NCBI GenBank assembly: GCA_964402325.1
Contig: CAYOBI010000015.1
Location: 1-37,219 of the forward strand
Direction of reading: 5' to 3'
DNA: 37,219 bases
Source of the DNA: Raineyella sp964402325
GTDB lineage: Bacteria > Actinomycetota > Actinomycetes > Propionibacteriales > Propionibacteriaceae
This document shows positions 30,374 to 37,219 of this stretch, piece after piece. The notes beneath the pieces were generated by a model. The model did no database searches. It saw only the letters and a list, made by a program, of their open reading frames with translations, and had not been told where the DNA came from. A program made the position numbers and the translations under genes. Within the stretch, counting starts at the first letter, position 1. Each line of letters begins with the position of its first letter.

Positions 30374-32712
30374 TCAGACCAGGTAGAGGGTGATCGTGCT
30401 GCCCCGGGTGACCATGGTGCCGGGGTCGGAGGAGGCTCGCGCCACGAAGCCGAGCCCGAGGTAGTTGACCTCGACCGGCTGGGTGGTGGTCCTGAACCCG
30501 GCCTTGGTCATCGTGTCCTGGGCGTCCTTGACCGCCATCCCCTTGACGTCGGGGACGGCGACCGGCTGCGGCCCCTTGGAGATGGTCAGGGTGACCGTGT
30601 CGCCGCGGTGCAGCGTCCCGTCGGAGGGGGTCTGGCCCAACACCTTGCCGGCGGCGACCTGGTCGGACCAGTCCTCCCCGGTGACGACCCGCAAGCCCTT
30701 GCCCGCCAGAGTGGCCACGGCGTCCTTCGCGTCCCGGTTGTACCAGTTGGTGACGGTGATCGGCTCGCGTCCCTTCGAGACGGTGAGGTCGACGGTGGTG
30801 CCGGGCCGCACCGAGGTGCCGGGCTGCACCGAGGCGGAGACCACCGACCCCTCGGCCACGTCCTCGCTCCAGGACTGGTTGAGCGTGCCGACGGTGAGGT
30901 GGGCCGCGGTCAGCGCCTCCCGGGCGGCGGTGCCGTCCTTGCCGATCACGGCGGGCACGGCGTAGCGCTCCGGTCCCTTGGACAGCACCGCGGTGAGGGT
31001 GGCGCCGCGGGCGATGTCCTCACCGGGGCCGGGTACCCCGGCGATGACCCGGCCGGTCGGCACGGTCTCGGAGAACTCCTCGGTGGTGGCGAACTCCAAC
31101 CCCGCCGCCCTGACGGCGGCCGACGCCTCCGGCCGGGTCAGGTCGGTGACGGTGGGGGCCGGCACGTACCGCCCGACCGCCAGCCACCAGACCCCGACCA
31201 CCAGCGCGACGGCGCAGAGCAGGGTGACGACGACCTGGACCGCACGACGGGTCCGCCGGCGGCGCACCTCCCGGGCGATCTCGTACGCCCCGGAGTCGGC
31301 CCACTCGACCTCCTGCTCGGGCTCGTCGCCTGCGGTGTCGTCCCGACCCCCGGCCGTCCCGGGGCCATCGGCCCGGTCCCCGTCATCGGTGTCGTCGGCG
31401 TACGTCACCGACGTCGGGCGGTCCGCGGTCGGCGTACCGGCGGCTGCGCCGGTGACCGGCTCCGCGACCGGCGCGGCGGATGACCCGGTGGCCGTCGCCG
31501 TCACCGATGCCGCTGTCACCGATGCCGCCGTCACTGATGCCGCGGCGGCGGCCCGGGAGGCGGCGAGCGNNNNNNNNNNNNNNNNNNNNNNNNNNNNNNN
31601 NNNNNNNNNNNNNNNNNNNNNNNNNNNNNNNNNNNNNNNNNNNNNNNNNNNNNNNNNNNNNNNNNNNNNGTCACCGATGCCGCCGTCACTGATGCCGCGG
31701 CGGCGGCCCGGGAGGCGGCGAGCGCCGCCATGGCGCGCCGGGTCGGGGTGTACTCGATGTCGACCGGCTCGGTGTCGTCGAGGGAGTTCGGGTCGGCGAG
31801 CAGGGTGGTCAGGTGCGGGTCGTGCATGATCCCGGAGGACAGCGCCTTGCGGGCGCGCCGGACCCCGTCCAGGAACGCCCGGGCGTCGCGCGGGCGCTGC
31901 TCCGGATCGCGCGCCGTCGCCGCACCGACCAGCGCGTCGAGGTACGGCGGGATGCCGTCCAGGGACCGGCGCCAGTCGGTGTCGACCCAGTCGGACGGCT
32001 TCGGGACGTCCTTGTGCACGTGGGCGTACGCCACCTGGATCGGCGTGTCGCCGGTGTGCGGCTTCTTGCCGGTGAGCATCTCGAACAGCATGATGCCGGC
32101 CGAGTAGACGTCGGAGCGGGTGTCGGCGTGGCCGTTCTCGACCAGCTCGGGCGGCAGGTACGACACCGTGCCGACGAGCAGGCCCTGGGTGGCGGCGGCC
32201 GACTGGGCGGTGACCGCGCGGGCCAGCCCGAAGTCGGCCACCTTCAACAGACCCCGGCGGGAGATCAGGACGTTCTCCGGCTTCACGTCGCGGTGGATCA
32301 GGCCTGCGTCGTGCGCGGCGCACAGCGCCGACAGGATCGGGTCGAGCAGGTCCAGCGAACGGGTCGGCGTCAGCGGGGCCTCGCGGCTCACCAGCCGGCG
32401 CAGTGTCGACCCCTCCACCAGTTCCATCACGATGTAGGGTCGACCGAAATCGTTGCCCTGATCGAAAACAGAGACTATGTTGGGGTGCGACAGGTGTGCA
32501 GCAGCCCGGGCTTCGCGATCGAAGTTCGTCGCGAAGTCCTGGTCGTCGCCGAGGCCCTCGTGCATGATCTTGACCGCCACGGTGCGGTCCAGTCGCCGAT
32601 CCTCCGCGCGGTAGACCGTGGCCATGCCGCCACGCGCCAGGCGCGAGATGATCTCGTAGCGACCGTCGAGGGCACGGCCGATCAATGTGTCGACAGTGCT
32701 GGGATGGGTCAC
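30374..32712 (-). CDS. pknL: PASTA-domain serine/threonine protein kinase (PknL/PknB-like), split by an assembly gap
   Basis: A membrane kinase encoded around a 100-N gap. The cytoplasmic kinase domain has ARGGMATVY, the lysine K48 (VAVKIM), HRDVKPEN (140-147), DFG (160-162) and PPE. A Thr/Ala/Val-rich linker with TAASV repeats holds the gap, then come the membrane helix VVVTLLCAVALVVGVWWLAV and four extracellular PASTA domains, which usually bind peptidoglycan or lipid II. The two halves are in different frames as given, but removing the gap and one of two identical 55-bp flanks gives one frame of 727 residues. I chose GTG at 32710-32712 (AGGAG 5 nt upstream; TAGACT -10 at 32765-32770). Position next to idsA, metF and aroG matches corynebacterial PknL. 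Confidence 0.9.
31497..31541. repeat. Three tandem 15-bp units in the kinase linker
   Basis: GCCGTCACCGATGCC, GCTGTCACCGATGCC and GCCGTCACTGATGCC follow each other and encode the TAASV repeat on the minus strand. The array is the likely reason the assembly broke here. Confidence 0.85.
31515..31569. repeat. Left copy of the 55-bp duplicated contig end
   Basis: Identical over all 55 bp to 31670-31724, on the other side of the N gap. It reads as an unmerged assembly overlap. Confidence 0.9.
31570..31669. other. Assembly gap of 100 N
   Basis: Exactly 100 N of nominal length inside the kinase gene; the true gap length is unknown and may be negative. Confidence 0.98.
31670..31724. repeat. Right copy of the 55-bp duplicated contig end
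   Basis: Identical to 31515-31569. Removing 31570-31724 leaves 2184 bp from 30374 to 32712, an exact multiple of three. Confidence 0.9.
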
Positions 32713-32764
32713 GTCTGCTCCTAACACGGTCAAAGGGGAAGGGGCCGTGTCAGCCTCGGCCACG

Positions 32765-32770
32765 AGTCTA
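32765..32770 (-). promoter_or_regulatory. -10 box of the PASTA kinase gene
   Basis: TAGACT on the minus strand predicts transcription from about 32758. That excludes the GTG at 32763 and favours the GTG at 32712. Confidence 0.5.
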
Positions 32771-32978
32771 GAGGCGTGCTCGAGGGTTTCCGAGGCAGCG
32801 ACACGGCAGTGTCAGAGGTCTGTGCCGAGGTCGGAATCCCCTCCGTTGCGGGGGATGAACCGGTGTCCTGATGAGGCGTGTCGGTGCCTCCGGGAACCCG
32901 TCGGCTGTGACACCGTTGTGAGTTTTCGAGCTCCCGGCGCGTCGTCGGAGCCCCTGCGGCGTGCCTCTCCGCGGCCGT

Positions 32979-32984
32979 TAGCCT
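32979..32984 (+). promoter_or_regulatory. -10 box, leaderless start of the ThiE-like gene
   Basis: TAGCCT ends 6 nt before the GTG at 32991. The rest of the 278-bp divergent region to the kinase start holds only short inverted repeats such as GACAC-N4-GTGTC. Confidence 0.55.
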
Positions 32985-32990
32985 GGGACC

Positions 32991-33833
32991 GTGACCGTCC
33001 TGCTGCCGGTGCGCCGGCGCCTCGCCCTGGCCCGGTTGTGGGCCGTGCTGGTGCCGTCGCCGTTCACCCCGCCCGACGTGCTGCTCCGGCGGGTCGAGGA
33101 CGTGCTCGCCGGCGGGGCGGACGTCGTCCAGCTCGCCCTCGACGACTGGGACTCCGCCGATGCGCTGCGCCTGTTGCGGCGCTGCGCGCTGACCACCGGG
33201 GCGCTCGGGCGCCTGCTCGTGGTCGCCCATGACCCGCAGCTGGCGGTCGATCTCGGGGCCGACGCCCTGCTGCTGGGTTCGGAGCAGAACCTGCCGGAGG
33301 ACCTGCTGGGCCGACTCGGCCCCGGCGCCGCCCTCGGCCGGGAGGTCGCCGACGCCCACCAGCTCGTCGAGGCCCTGGGCGAGACCCACCTCGCCTTCCT
33401 GGTGCTGATCGGGGACCGGGCCGGACGGCTGGTCGCCGATGCGCACGGCCACGGGCCGCACGTGGTCCGCGAGGAGTTCGCCGACCCGGTCTCGGGGCCG
33501 ATGCCCTGGTTCCTGGCGCTGGGGGACTGGAGCGCGCCCGCGGCTCTGCCGGACCGGCCGTGCCGGGTGCGCTTCGAGGTGCCCGTGCTCGCCTCCGCAC
33601 CGGCCGACGAGCCGTCGGCGCGGCTGCGGGCCGACGTCCGCGCCCTCGCCGCCGGGGTCGAGCAGCGCTGGGCGGCCGACCCCATTGTGGCCCGGCAGCG
33701 GGCGGCGGAACTGGCCGCGGCCTCGGCGGCGAGTCGGTCGTTCCGGACCGGGACGGCGGGACCGGCGCCCGAAGCGGTCGTGGAAACCGACCCGGATGCC
33801 GGCCAGGATCCCGGCAGGCTGTCGGGGAGCTGA
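32991..33833 (+). CDS. Thiamine phosphate synthase-like (ThiE/TenI fold) protein, divergent
   Basis: A 280-residue protein whose first ~200 residues follow the ThiE/TenI TIM-barrel pattern: VEDVLAGGADVVQLALDD, then VVAHDPQLAVDLGADALLLGSEQNLP, then GREVADAHQLVEAL. Substrate residues differ from ThiE: VQLR-x-K reads VQLALDD, the ND of the pyrimidine site reads HD, and the HLGQxD motif reads LLGSEQ. Activity as thiamine phosphate synthase is doubtful. The C-terminal ~80 residues are Ala/Pro-rich and unrelated. No thi genes are nearby. GTG at 32991 follows a -10 box by 6 nt. It ends 7 bp from the convergent idsA. Confidence 0.65.
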   Translation: MTVLLPVRRRLALARLWAVLVPSPFTPPDVLLRRVEDVLAGGADVVQLALDDWDSADALRLLRRCALTTGALGRLLVVAHDPQLAVDLGADALLLGSEQNLPEDLLGRLGPGAALGREVADAHQLVEALGETHLAFLVLIGDRAGRLVADAHGHGPHVVREEFADPVSGPMPWFLALGDWSAPAALPDRPCRVRFEVPVLASAPADEPSARLRADVRALAAGVEQRWAADPIVARQRAAELAAASAASRSFRTGTAGPAPEAVVETDPDAGQDPGRLSGS

Positions 33834-33840
33834 CCCGGCC

Positions 33841-34950
33841 TCAGTGGCTGCGGCGCACCGCGGCGTGTGCGAGGCCGGCGAGCGCCCGGTGGCCCTCGTC
33901 GCCGATCGGCGCCCCGTCCAGTGCGGTCAGCGCCCGGTCCAGGTGGGACTCGATATCGGCCTCCACCTTGTCGCGGGCGCCGCTGGCGACGATGATCCCG
34001 CGCGCCTCGTCGAGGCCGTCCTGGCTGAGGTCGGGAGAACCGACCAGGCTGAGCAGCCGGTTGCGGCCGGCGTCCCGCGACCCGGCGAGGGCGTACGCCA
34101 GCAGCAGGGTGTGCTTGCCCTCGCGGAGGTCACCGCCGGCGGGCTTGCCGATCACGTCCTCGTCGCCGAACACGCCGAGCAGGTCATCGCGGTACTGGAA
34201 GGCCCGGCCCAGCGGCGAGCCGTACGCGGCCAGCGCCTCCTGGAGCTCGTCGCCGGCGCCGCCCAGTGCGGCACCGAACTGGACCGGCCGACGCACCGAG
34301 TAGCGGGCCGACTTGAACTCCACCACCCGGCGTACCTGCTCGATGTTGTCCTGCAGCCGGTCGGGGCGCAGCGGCTGCGCCTGGGCGACCACGTCGAGGA
34401 ACTGACCGCAGGTCACCTCGGTGCGCATCAGGGTGAGGTACGGCAGGGCCCGCTGCAGCACCTCGAGCGACAGCCCGGCGGTGTGCACCATCTCGTCGGA
34501 CCACATCACCAGCAGGTCGCCGAGGAGGATCGCCCCGGCCTGCCCGAACTGCGTCCCCGAGCCGACCCAGTCGCGGCTGTCGTGCAGGCCGGCGAACTGG
34601 AGGTGCGCGGCCGGGACACCGCGGCGGGTGTCGGAGTTGTCCATCACGTCGTCGTGGACCAGGGCGGAGACGTGCAGCAGTTCCAGGCTCGCGGCGGCGC
34701 GGACCAGGGCCGCGTACGCCTCGTCGTCGGGCCTACCGGCCGCCGCCACGTAACCCCACAGCGCGAACGCCGGGCGCAACCGCTTGCCGCCGCCGGTGAA
34801 CACCTCGGCGAGCTCGGTCATCGGCTCCAGCTCGGTGCCGATCTCCGCCAGGACCTGCCGCTGCTCGGTGAGGAAGCCGGTCAGGGCGTCCTGGACGTCC
34901 TGGCGGAACTCGGCGGCGAGCGGCTGGGCGGGATCGAGACGGTTGACCAC
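33841..34950 (-). CDS. idsA: Trans-type polyprenyl diphosphate synthase (geranylgeranyl or longer)
   Basis: A 369-residue isoprenyl diphosphate synthase. The first Asp-rich motif is D100-D-V-M-D104 (HDDVMDNSDTRRG), the second YRDDLLGVFGD, and GGGKRLRP (53-60) binds isopentenyl diphosphate. It elongates allylic diphosphates for menaquinone side chains, carotenoids or other lipids; chain length cannot be read from the motif alone, though the residues just before the first motif (LELLHVSALV) lack bulky aromatics, favouring GGPP or longer. GTG at 34948-34950 follows TAGGCT by 6 nt. It matches idsA2 (Rv2173), next to metF and pknL. Start codons of idsA and metF are 51 bp apart. Confidence 0.93.
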   Translation of the reverse strand: MVNRLDPAQPLAAEFRQDVQDALTGFLTEQRQVLAEIGTELEPMTELAEVFTGGGKRLRPAFALWGYVAAAGRPDDEAYAALVRAAASLELLHVSALVHDDVMDNSDTRRGVPAAHLQFAGLHDSRDWVGSGTQFGQAGAILLGDLLVMWSDEMVHTAGLSLEVLQRALPYLTLMRTEVTCGQFLDVVAQAQPLRPDRLQDNIEQVRRVVEFKSARYSVRRPVQFGAALGGAGDELQEALAAYGSPLGRAFQYRDDLLGVFGDEDVIGKPAGGDLREGKHTLLLAYALAGSRDAGRNRLLSLVGSPDLSQDGLDEARGIIVASGARDKVEADIESHLDRALTALDGAPIGDEGHRALAGLAHAAVRRSH

Positions 34951-34956
34951 GGACTG

Positions 34957-34962
34957 AGCCTA
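34957..34962 (-). promoter_or_regulatory. -10 box, leaderless start of idsA
   Basis: TAGGCT on the minus strand ends 6 nt before the GTG at 34950. Confidence 0.55.
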
Positions 34963-35001
34963 GGGGGTCTGCCGTGAATCGGCCACATTATGGTGAGCGC
35001 C

Positions 35002-35931
35002 ATGACGCCCCGGACGATCGACGAGATGCTGCGCGCAGGCGACCGTACGCTGCATTCCTTCGAGTTCTTCCCGCCCAAGACCCTCGAGGGCGACGCGGTG
35101 CTGTGGCAGTCCCTGCGTGAGCTGGACGACCTGGAGCCCGACTTCGTCTCCGTGACGTACGGCGCCAACGGCTCCCGGCGGGACATGACGGTGACGATCA
35201 CCGCGCGCCTGGCGCAGCTGATGAACGAGCGGCTGGCCCGCGACCCCGAGGCCCACGTCATGCAGGTGATGGGGCACCTGACCTGCGTCAGCCAGCCGGT
35301 CGACGAGCTGGCCGAGGTGATCGACCGCTACGCGCAGGCCGGGATCAACCACATCCTGGCGATCCGCGGCGACATGCCCGGTGGGCCGACGGTGCCGTGG
35401 ACGCGCCATCCGCAGGGGCTGGACAACGCCACCGAGCTGGTGCGGCTGGTCCGCCGCCGCAACCCCGCCGCGGTGATCGGCGTGGCGGCGTTCCCCGACC
35501 TGCACCCGGACCGGCGCGACGCGGAGCTCGACGCCCGGATCCTGGTGGAGAAGCAGGAGGCGGGGGCCTCGTTCGCGATCACCCAGCTGTTCTTCGAACC
35601 CGACCGCTACTTCGACCTGGTCGACCGGGTCCGCGCGCTCGGCTGCGACCTGCCGATCATCCCCGGCATCCAGCCGGTGACCAACCTGGGGCAGATCGAG
35701 CGGTTCGCCGAGCTCTCCGGTGCCGCGCTGCCCGACCGGGTCGTCGCCCGGCTGCGCGCCGTCGCCGGTGACCCGGACGACGTTCGCCGGGTCGGCGTCG
35801 ACATCGGTGTCGACCTGTGCGAGCGGCTGCTCGCCGGCGGGGCGCCCGGGCTGCACTACTACACGCTGAACCGCTCCCGGGCCACCCGGGAGATCTTCTC
35901 CCGGCTCAAGGAGAGCGTCCCCGGCGCCTGA
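35002..35931 (+). CDS. metF: 5,10-methylenetetrahydrofolate reductase
   Basis: A 309-residue TIM-barrel flavoenzyme that reduces methylene-tetrahydrofolate to methyl-tetrahydrofolate for methionine synthesis. Family motifs: SFEFFPPKT with the catalytic Glu near the start, ILAIRGDMP (FAD and folate binding), FAITQLFFE, and IIPGIQPV. ATG at 35002 was chosen because CATTAT (34986-34991) would place the transcription start within a few bases of it; ATG at 34990 adds four residues and is the alternative. Divergent from idsA with no room for other elements. Length matches bacterial MetF. Confidence 0.92.
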   Translation: MTPRTIDEMLRAGDRTLHSFEFFPPKTLEGDAVLWQSLRELDDLEPDFVSVTYGANGSRRDMTVTITARLAQLMNERLARDPEAHVMQVMGHLTCVSQPVDELAEVIDRYAQAGINHILAIRGDMPGGPTVPWTRHPQGLDNATELVRLVRRRNPAAVIGVAAFPDLHPDRRDAELDARILVEKQEAGASFAITQLFFEPDRYFDLVDRVRALGCDLPIIPGIQPVTNLGQIERFAELSGAALPDRVVARLRAVAGDPDDVRRVGVDIGVDLCERLLAGGAPGLHYYTLNRSRATREIFSRLKESVPGA

Positions 35932-35990
35932 GCCCGCCCAGCCGCGGGCCCGGAGCACCGGGGACGCCCGATCGTGCCGGGGGCGTGATC

Positions 35991-37172
35991 TCAGCCGCCC
36001 GCCAGCACGCTCACGTGGTTGGCGACCGCGAGGCCGCCCATGTTGTGCACCAGGCCGAGGTGCGGCGCCGGCAGCTGCATCTCCCCGGCGCGGCCGGCCA
36101 ACTGTCGGGCCACCAGCACGTGCTGGGAGACCCCGGTCGCGCCGATCGGGTGCCCCTTCGACTTCAGCCCGCCGGACACGTTCACCGGCAGCCGCCCCTC
36201 GGGCTCCACCCAGCCCTCCTCGATCGCCCGGCGGCCCTCGCCCGGAGCGGTGAGCCCGAGCATCTCGTACGCCACCAGCTCGGCGATCGTGAAGCAGTCG
36301 TGCACCTCGGCCAGGTCGAGGTCGGCCAGCGTCACCCCGGCCATCGCCAGCGCCCGGCCGACCGCCACCCGGCCGGCGGCGAACTCACTCAGGTCGCGGC
36401 ACTGCGGTTCGAGGGCGTCGTTGGCGTGGCCGATGCCGGTGATCGTGGCCAGCGGGTGGGCCGGGTCCCGCTGCAGGACGAGGGCTGCGGCTCCGTCGCT
36501 GACCAGCGAGCAGTCGGTCCGGCGGAGCGGGGCGGCCACCACCGGGTTCTTCTCCGACACGGTCCGGCAGAACTCGTAGCCCAGGTCCTTGCGCAGCTGG
36601 GCGTACGGATTGGCGCAGCCGTTGCGATGGTTCTTCGCTGCGATCCGGGCCAGCACGTCCCCGAGCCAGGCCTCCGCCCGATGGCGCCGGGCGTACGCCA
36701 CGGCCACCTCGGCGAAGCTGCCGGCGAAACCGGTCGGTGAGTCGGTCCCGGCCCGCTGCACGTCGGCGCCGAGCAGGGCGCGGGCGACCGTCGGGCGATC
36801 GGCGTGGGTCATCTTCTCGACGCCGACGACCAGGACGGTGTCGGCGAGGCCGGAGAGGATCGCCCGCACCCCTTGGTGCACGGCGGCCGACCCGGAGGCG
36901 CAGGCGTTCTCCACCCGGGTCATCGGCTTGCCCCACAGTCCCGGCTCCCGGCTCAGCGGCAGCGAGGAGGGGAAGGCGAACGGGGTGAGACCGCTGTTGA
37001 ACTGCGACACGTACACCTCGTCGATGTCCTGTGGGGCCAGGCCGGCGTCGGCGATCGCCTCGACGGTGACCGAGCCGACGAGGCTGGTCACGGTCTCGTC
37101 GGGGAGGCTGCCGAACGGGGTGTGCGCCGTGCCGACGATGCCGATCCGGGCGGGCAGGGTCGATGGGGACAT
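35991..37172 (-). CDS. Thiolase family protein (acetyl-CoA acyltransferase/SCP2-type)
   Basis: A 393-residue thiolase. The acylated cysteine is C91 (VENACASGSA). The catalytic His is in KGHPIGATG, and EVHDCFTIAE is the SCP2-thiolase variant of the NEAF box. The C-terminal cysteine of classical thiolases (CxG near the end) reads HNMGGLAVAN here, again as in SCP2-type members. It therefore probably cleaves or forms 3-oxoacyl-CoA with unusual substrates such as branched or sterol side chains. No SCP2 or OB-fold partner gene is in the window. ATG at 37170-37172 has GAGGAG about 5 nt upstream. Confidence 0.9.
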   Translation of the reverse strand: MSPSTLPARIGIVGTAHTPFGSLPDETVTSLVGSVTVEAIADAGLAPQDIDEVYVSQFNSGLTPFAFPSSLPLSREPGLWGKPMTRVENACASGSAAVHQGVRAILSGLADTVLVVGVEKMTHADRPTVARALLGADVQRAGTDSPTGFAGSFAEVAVAYARRHRAEAWLGDVLARIAAKNHRNGCANPYAQLRKDLGYEFCRTVSEKNPVVAAPLRRTDCSLVSDGAAALVLQRDPAHPLATITGIGHANDALEPQCRDLSEFAAGRVAVGRALAMAGVTLADLDLAEVHDCFTIAELVAYEMLGLTAPGEGRRAIEEGWVEPEGRLPVNVSGGLKSKGHPIGATGVSQHVLVARQLAGRAGEMQLPAPHLGLVHNMGGLAVANHVSVLAGG

Positions 37173-37219
37173 GGTGCTCCTCGGGTGGTGGTGGGGCGCG
37201 ACGGGGTCGCCGGGCCGAC

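Noticed and set aside
32713..32763. GTG at 32763 as the kinase start
   Set aside because: A TAGACT -10 box ends one base before it, so it would lie upstream of the transcription start; GTG 32712 has AGGAG at the right distance.

Overview
The window is about 70% GC, rich in GTG starts, and comes from the chromosome of an actinobacterium. The gene content and order match the conserved actinobacterial block that in Mycobacterium tuberculosis runs roughly from the metF/idsA2/pknL/aroG region to ctaE-qcrCAB, ctaC, the HesB/glycerate kinase-like pair, pepB and dlaT. The ctaC-ctaD-ctaF grouping is as in Streptomyces. Frequent GTACG-containing codon pairs and the overall style suggest Propionibacteriales, but I cannot fix the family. 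No rRNA, tRNA, CRISPR array, insertion sequence, phage gene or conjugation gene was seen. This is core chromosome, not an island.

Layout. 1-2923: start of sucB (lipoyl domain), leucyl aminopeptidase pepA, a 67-residue protein and a DUF3043 membrane protein, all on the minus strand. 3243-5573: plus-strand pspA, pspAA and a divergent glycerate-kinase-like gene. 5791-9397: erpA, then the cytochrome aa3 oxidase genes ctaC-ctaD-ctaF. 9492-10946: guaB1 (GMP reductase family), convergent with the oxidase genes. 11062-15419: the minus-strand ctaE-qcrC-qcrA-qcrB operon for the bc1 complex and oxidase subunit III. 15699-17321: an orphan receiver-like protein and trpD. 17343-19377: a small prepilin peptidase and an Ala-rich membrane protein with a C-terminal sunset domain. 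19651-21079: cyclophilin and a rhomboid-like protein. 21127-23272: Lrp-type RAM protein and a DEDDh exonuclease/GIY-YIG fusion. 23376-25236: secreted HExxH protein and ROK kinase. 25247-26948: carboxylesterase-like hydrolase and divergent plsC. 27029-30125: aroG, a low-molecular-weight tyrosine phosphatase and a convergent cutinase-like protein. 30374-32712: a PASTA serine/threonine kinase interrupted by an assembly gap. 32991-35931: ThiE-like protein, idsA and metF. 35991-37172: a thiolase.

How the genes work together. The centre encodes the electron path from menaquinol through QcrCAB to CtaCDEF, with erpA beside it for Fe-S supply. A CRP/GlxR-type site lies before ctaC and a weaker one before ctaE. 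Envelope maintenance is the second theme: PspA/PspAA, PlsC, IdsA, the PASTA kinase, the cutinase-like protein and two membrane proteins of unknown role.

Main observations. (1) The 100-N gap in the kinase is flanked by identical 55-bp ends; collapsing them restores one open frame. (2) At least six genes have a TANNNT -10 box ending 6-7 nt before the start codon, which predicts leaderless mRNAs. (3) Four proteins keep a known enzyme or receiver fold but lack key catalytic residues: the glycerate-kinase-like protein, the rhomboid, the receiver and the ThiE-like protein. I did not find a clearly new multi-gene system. No stretch longer than 300 bases lacks a gene; the larger intergenic regions are covered by regulatory entries.
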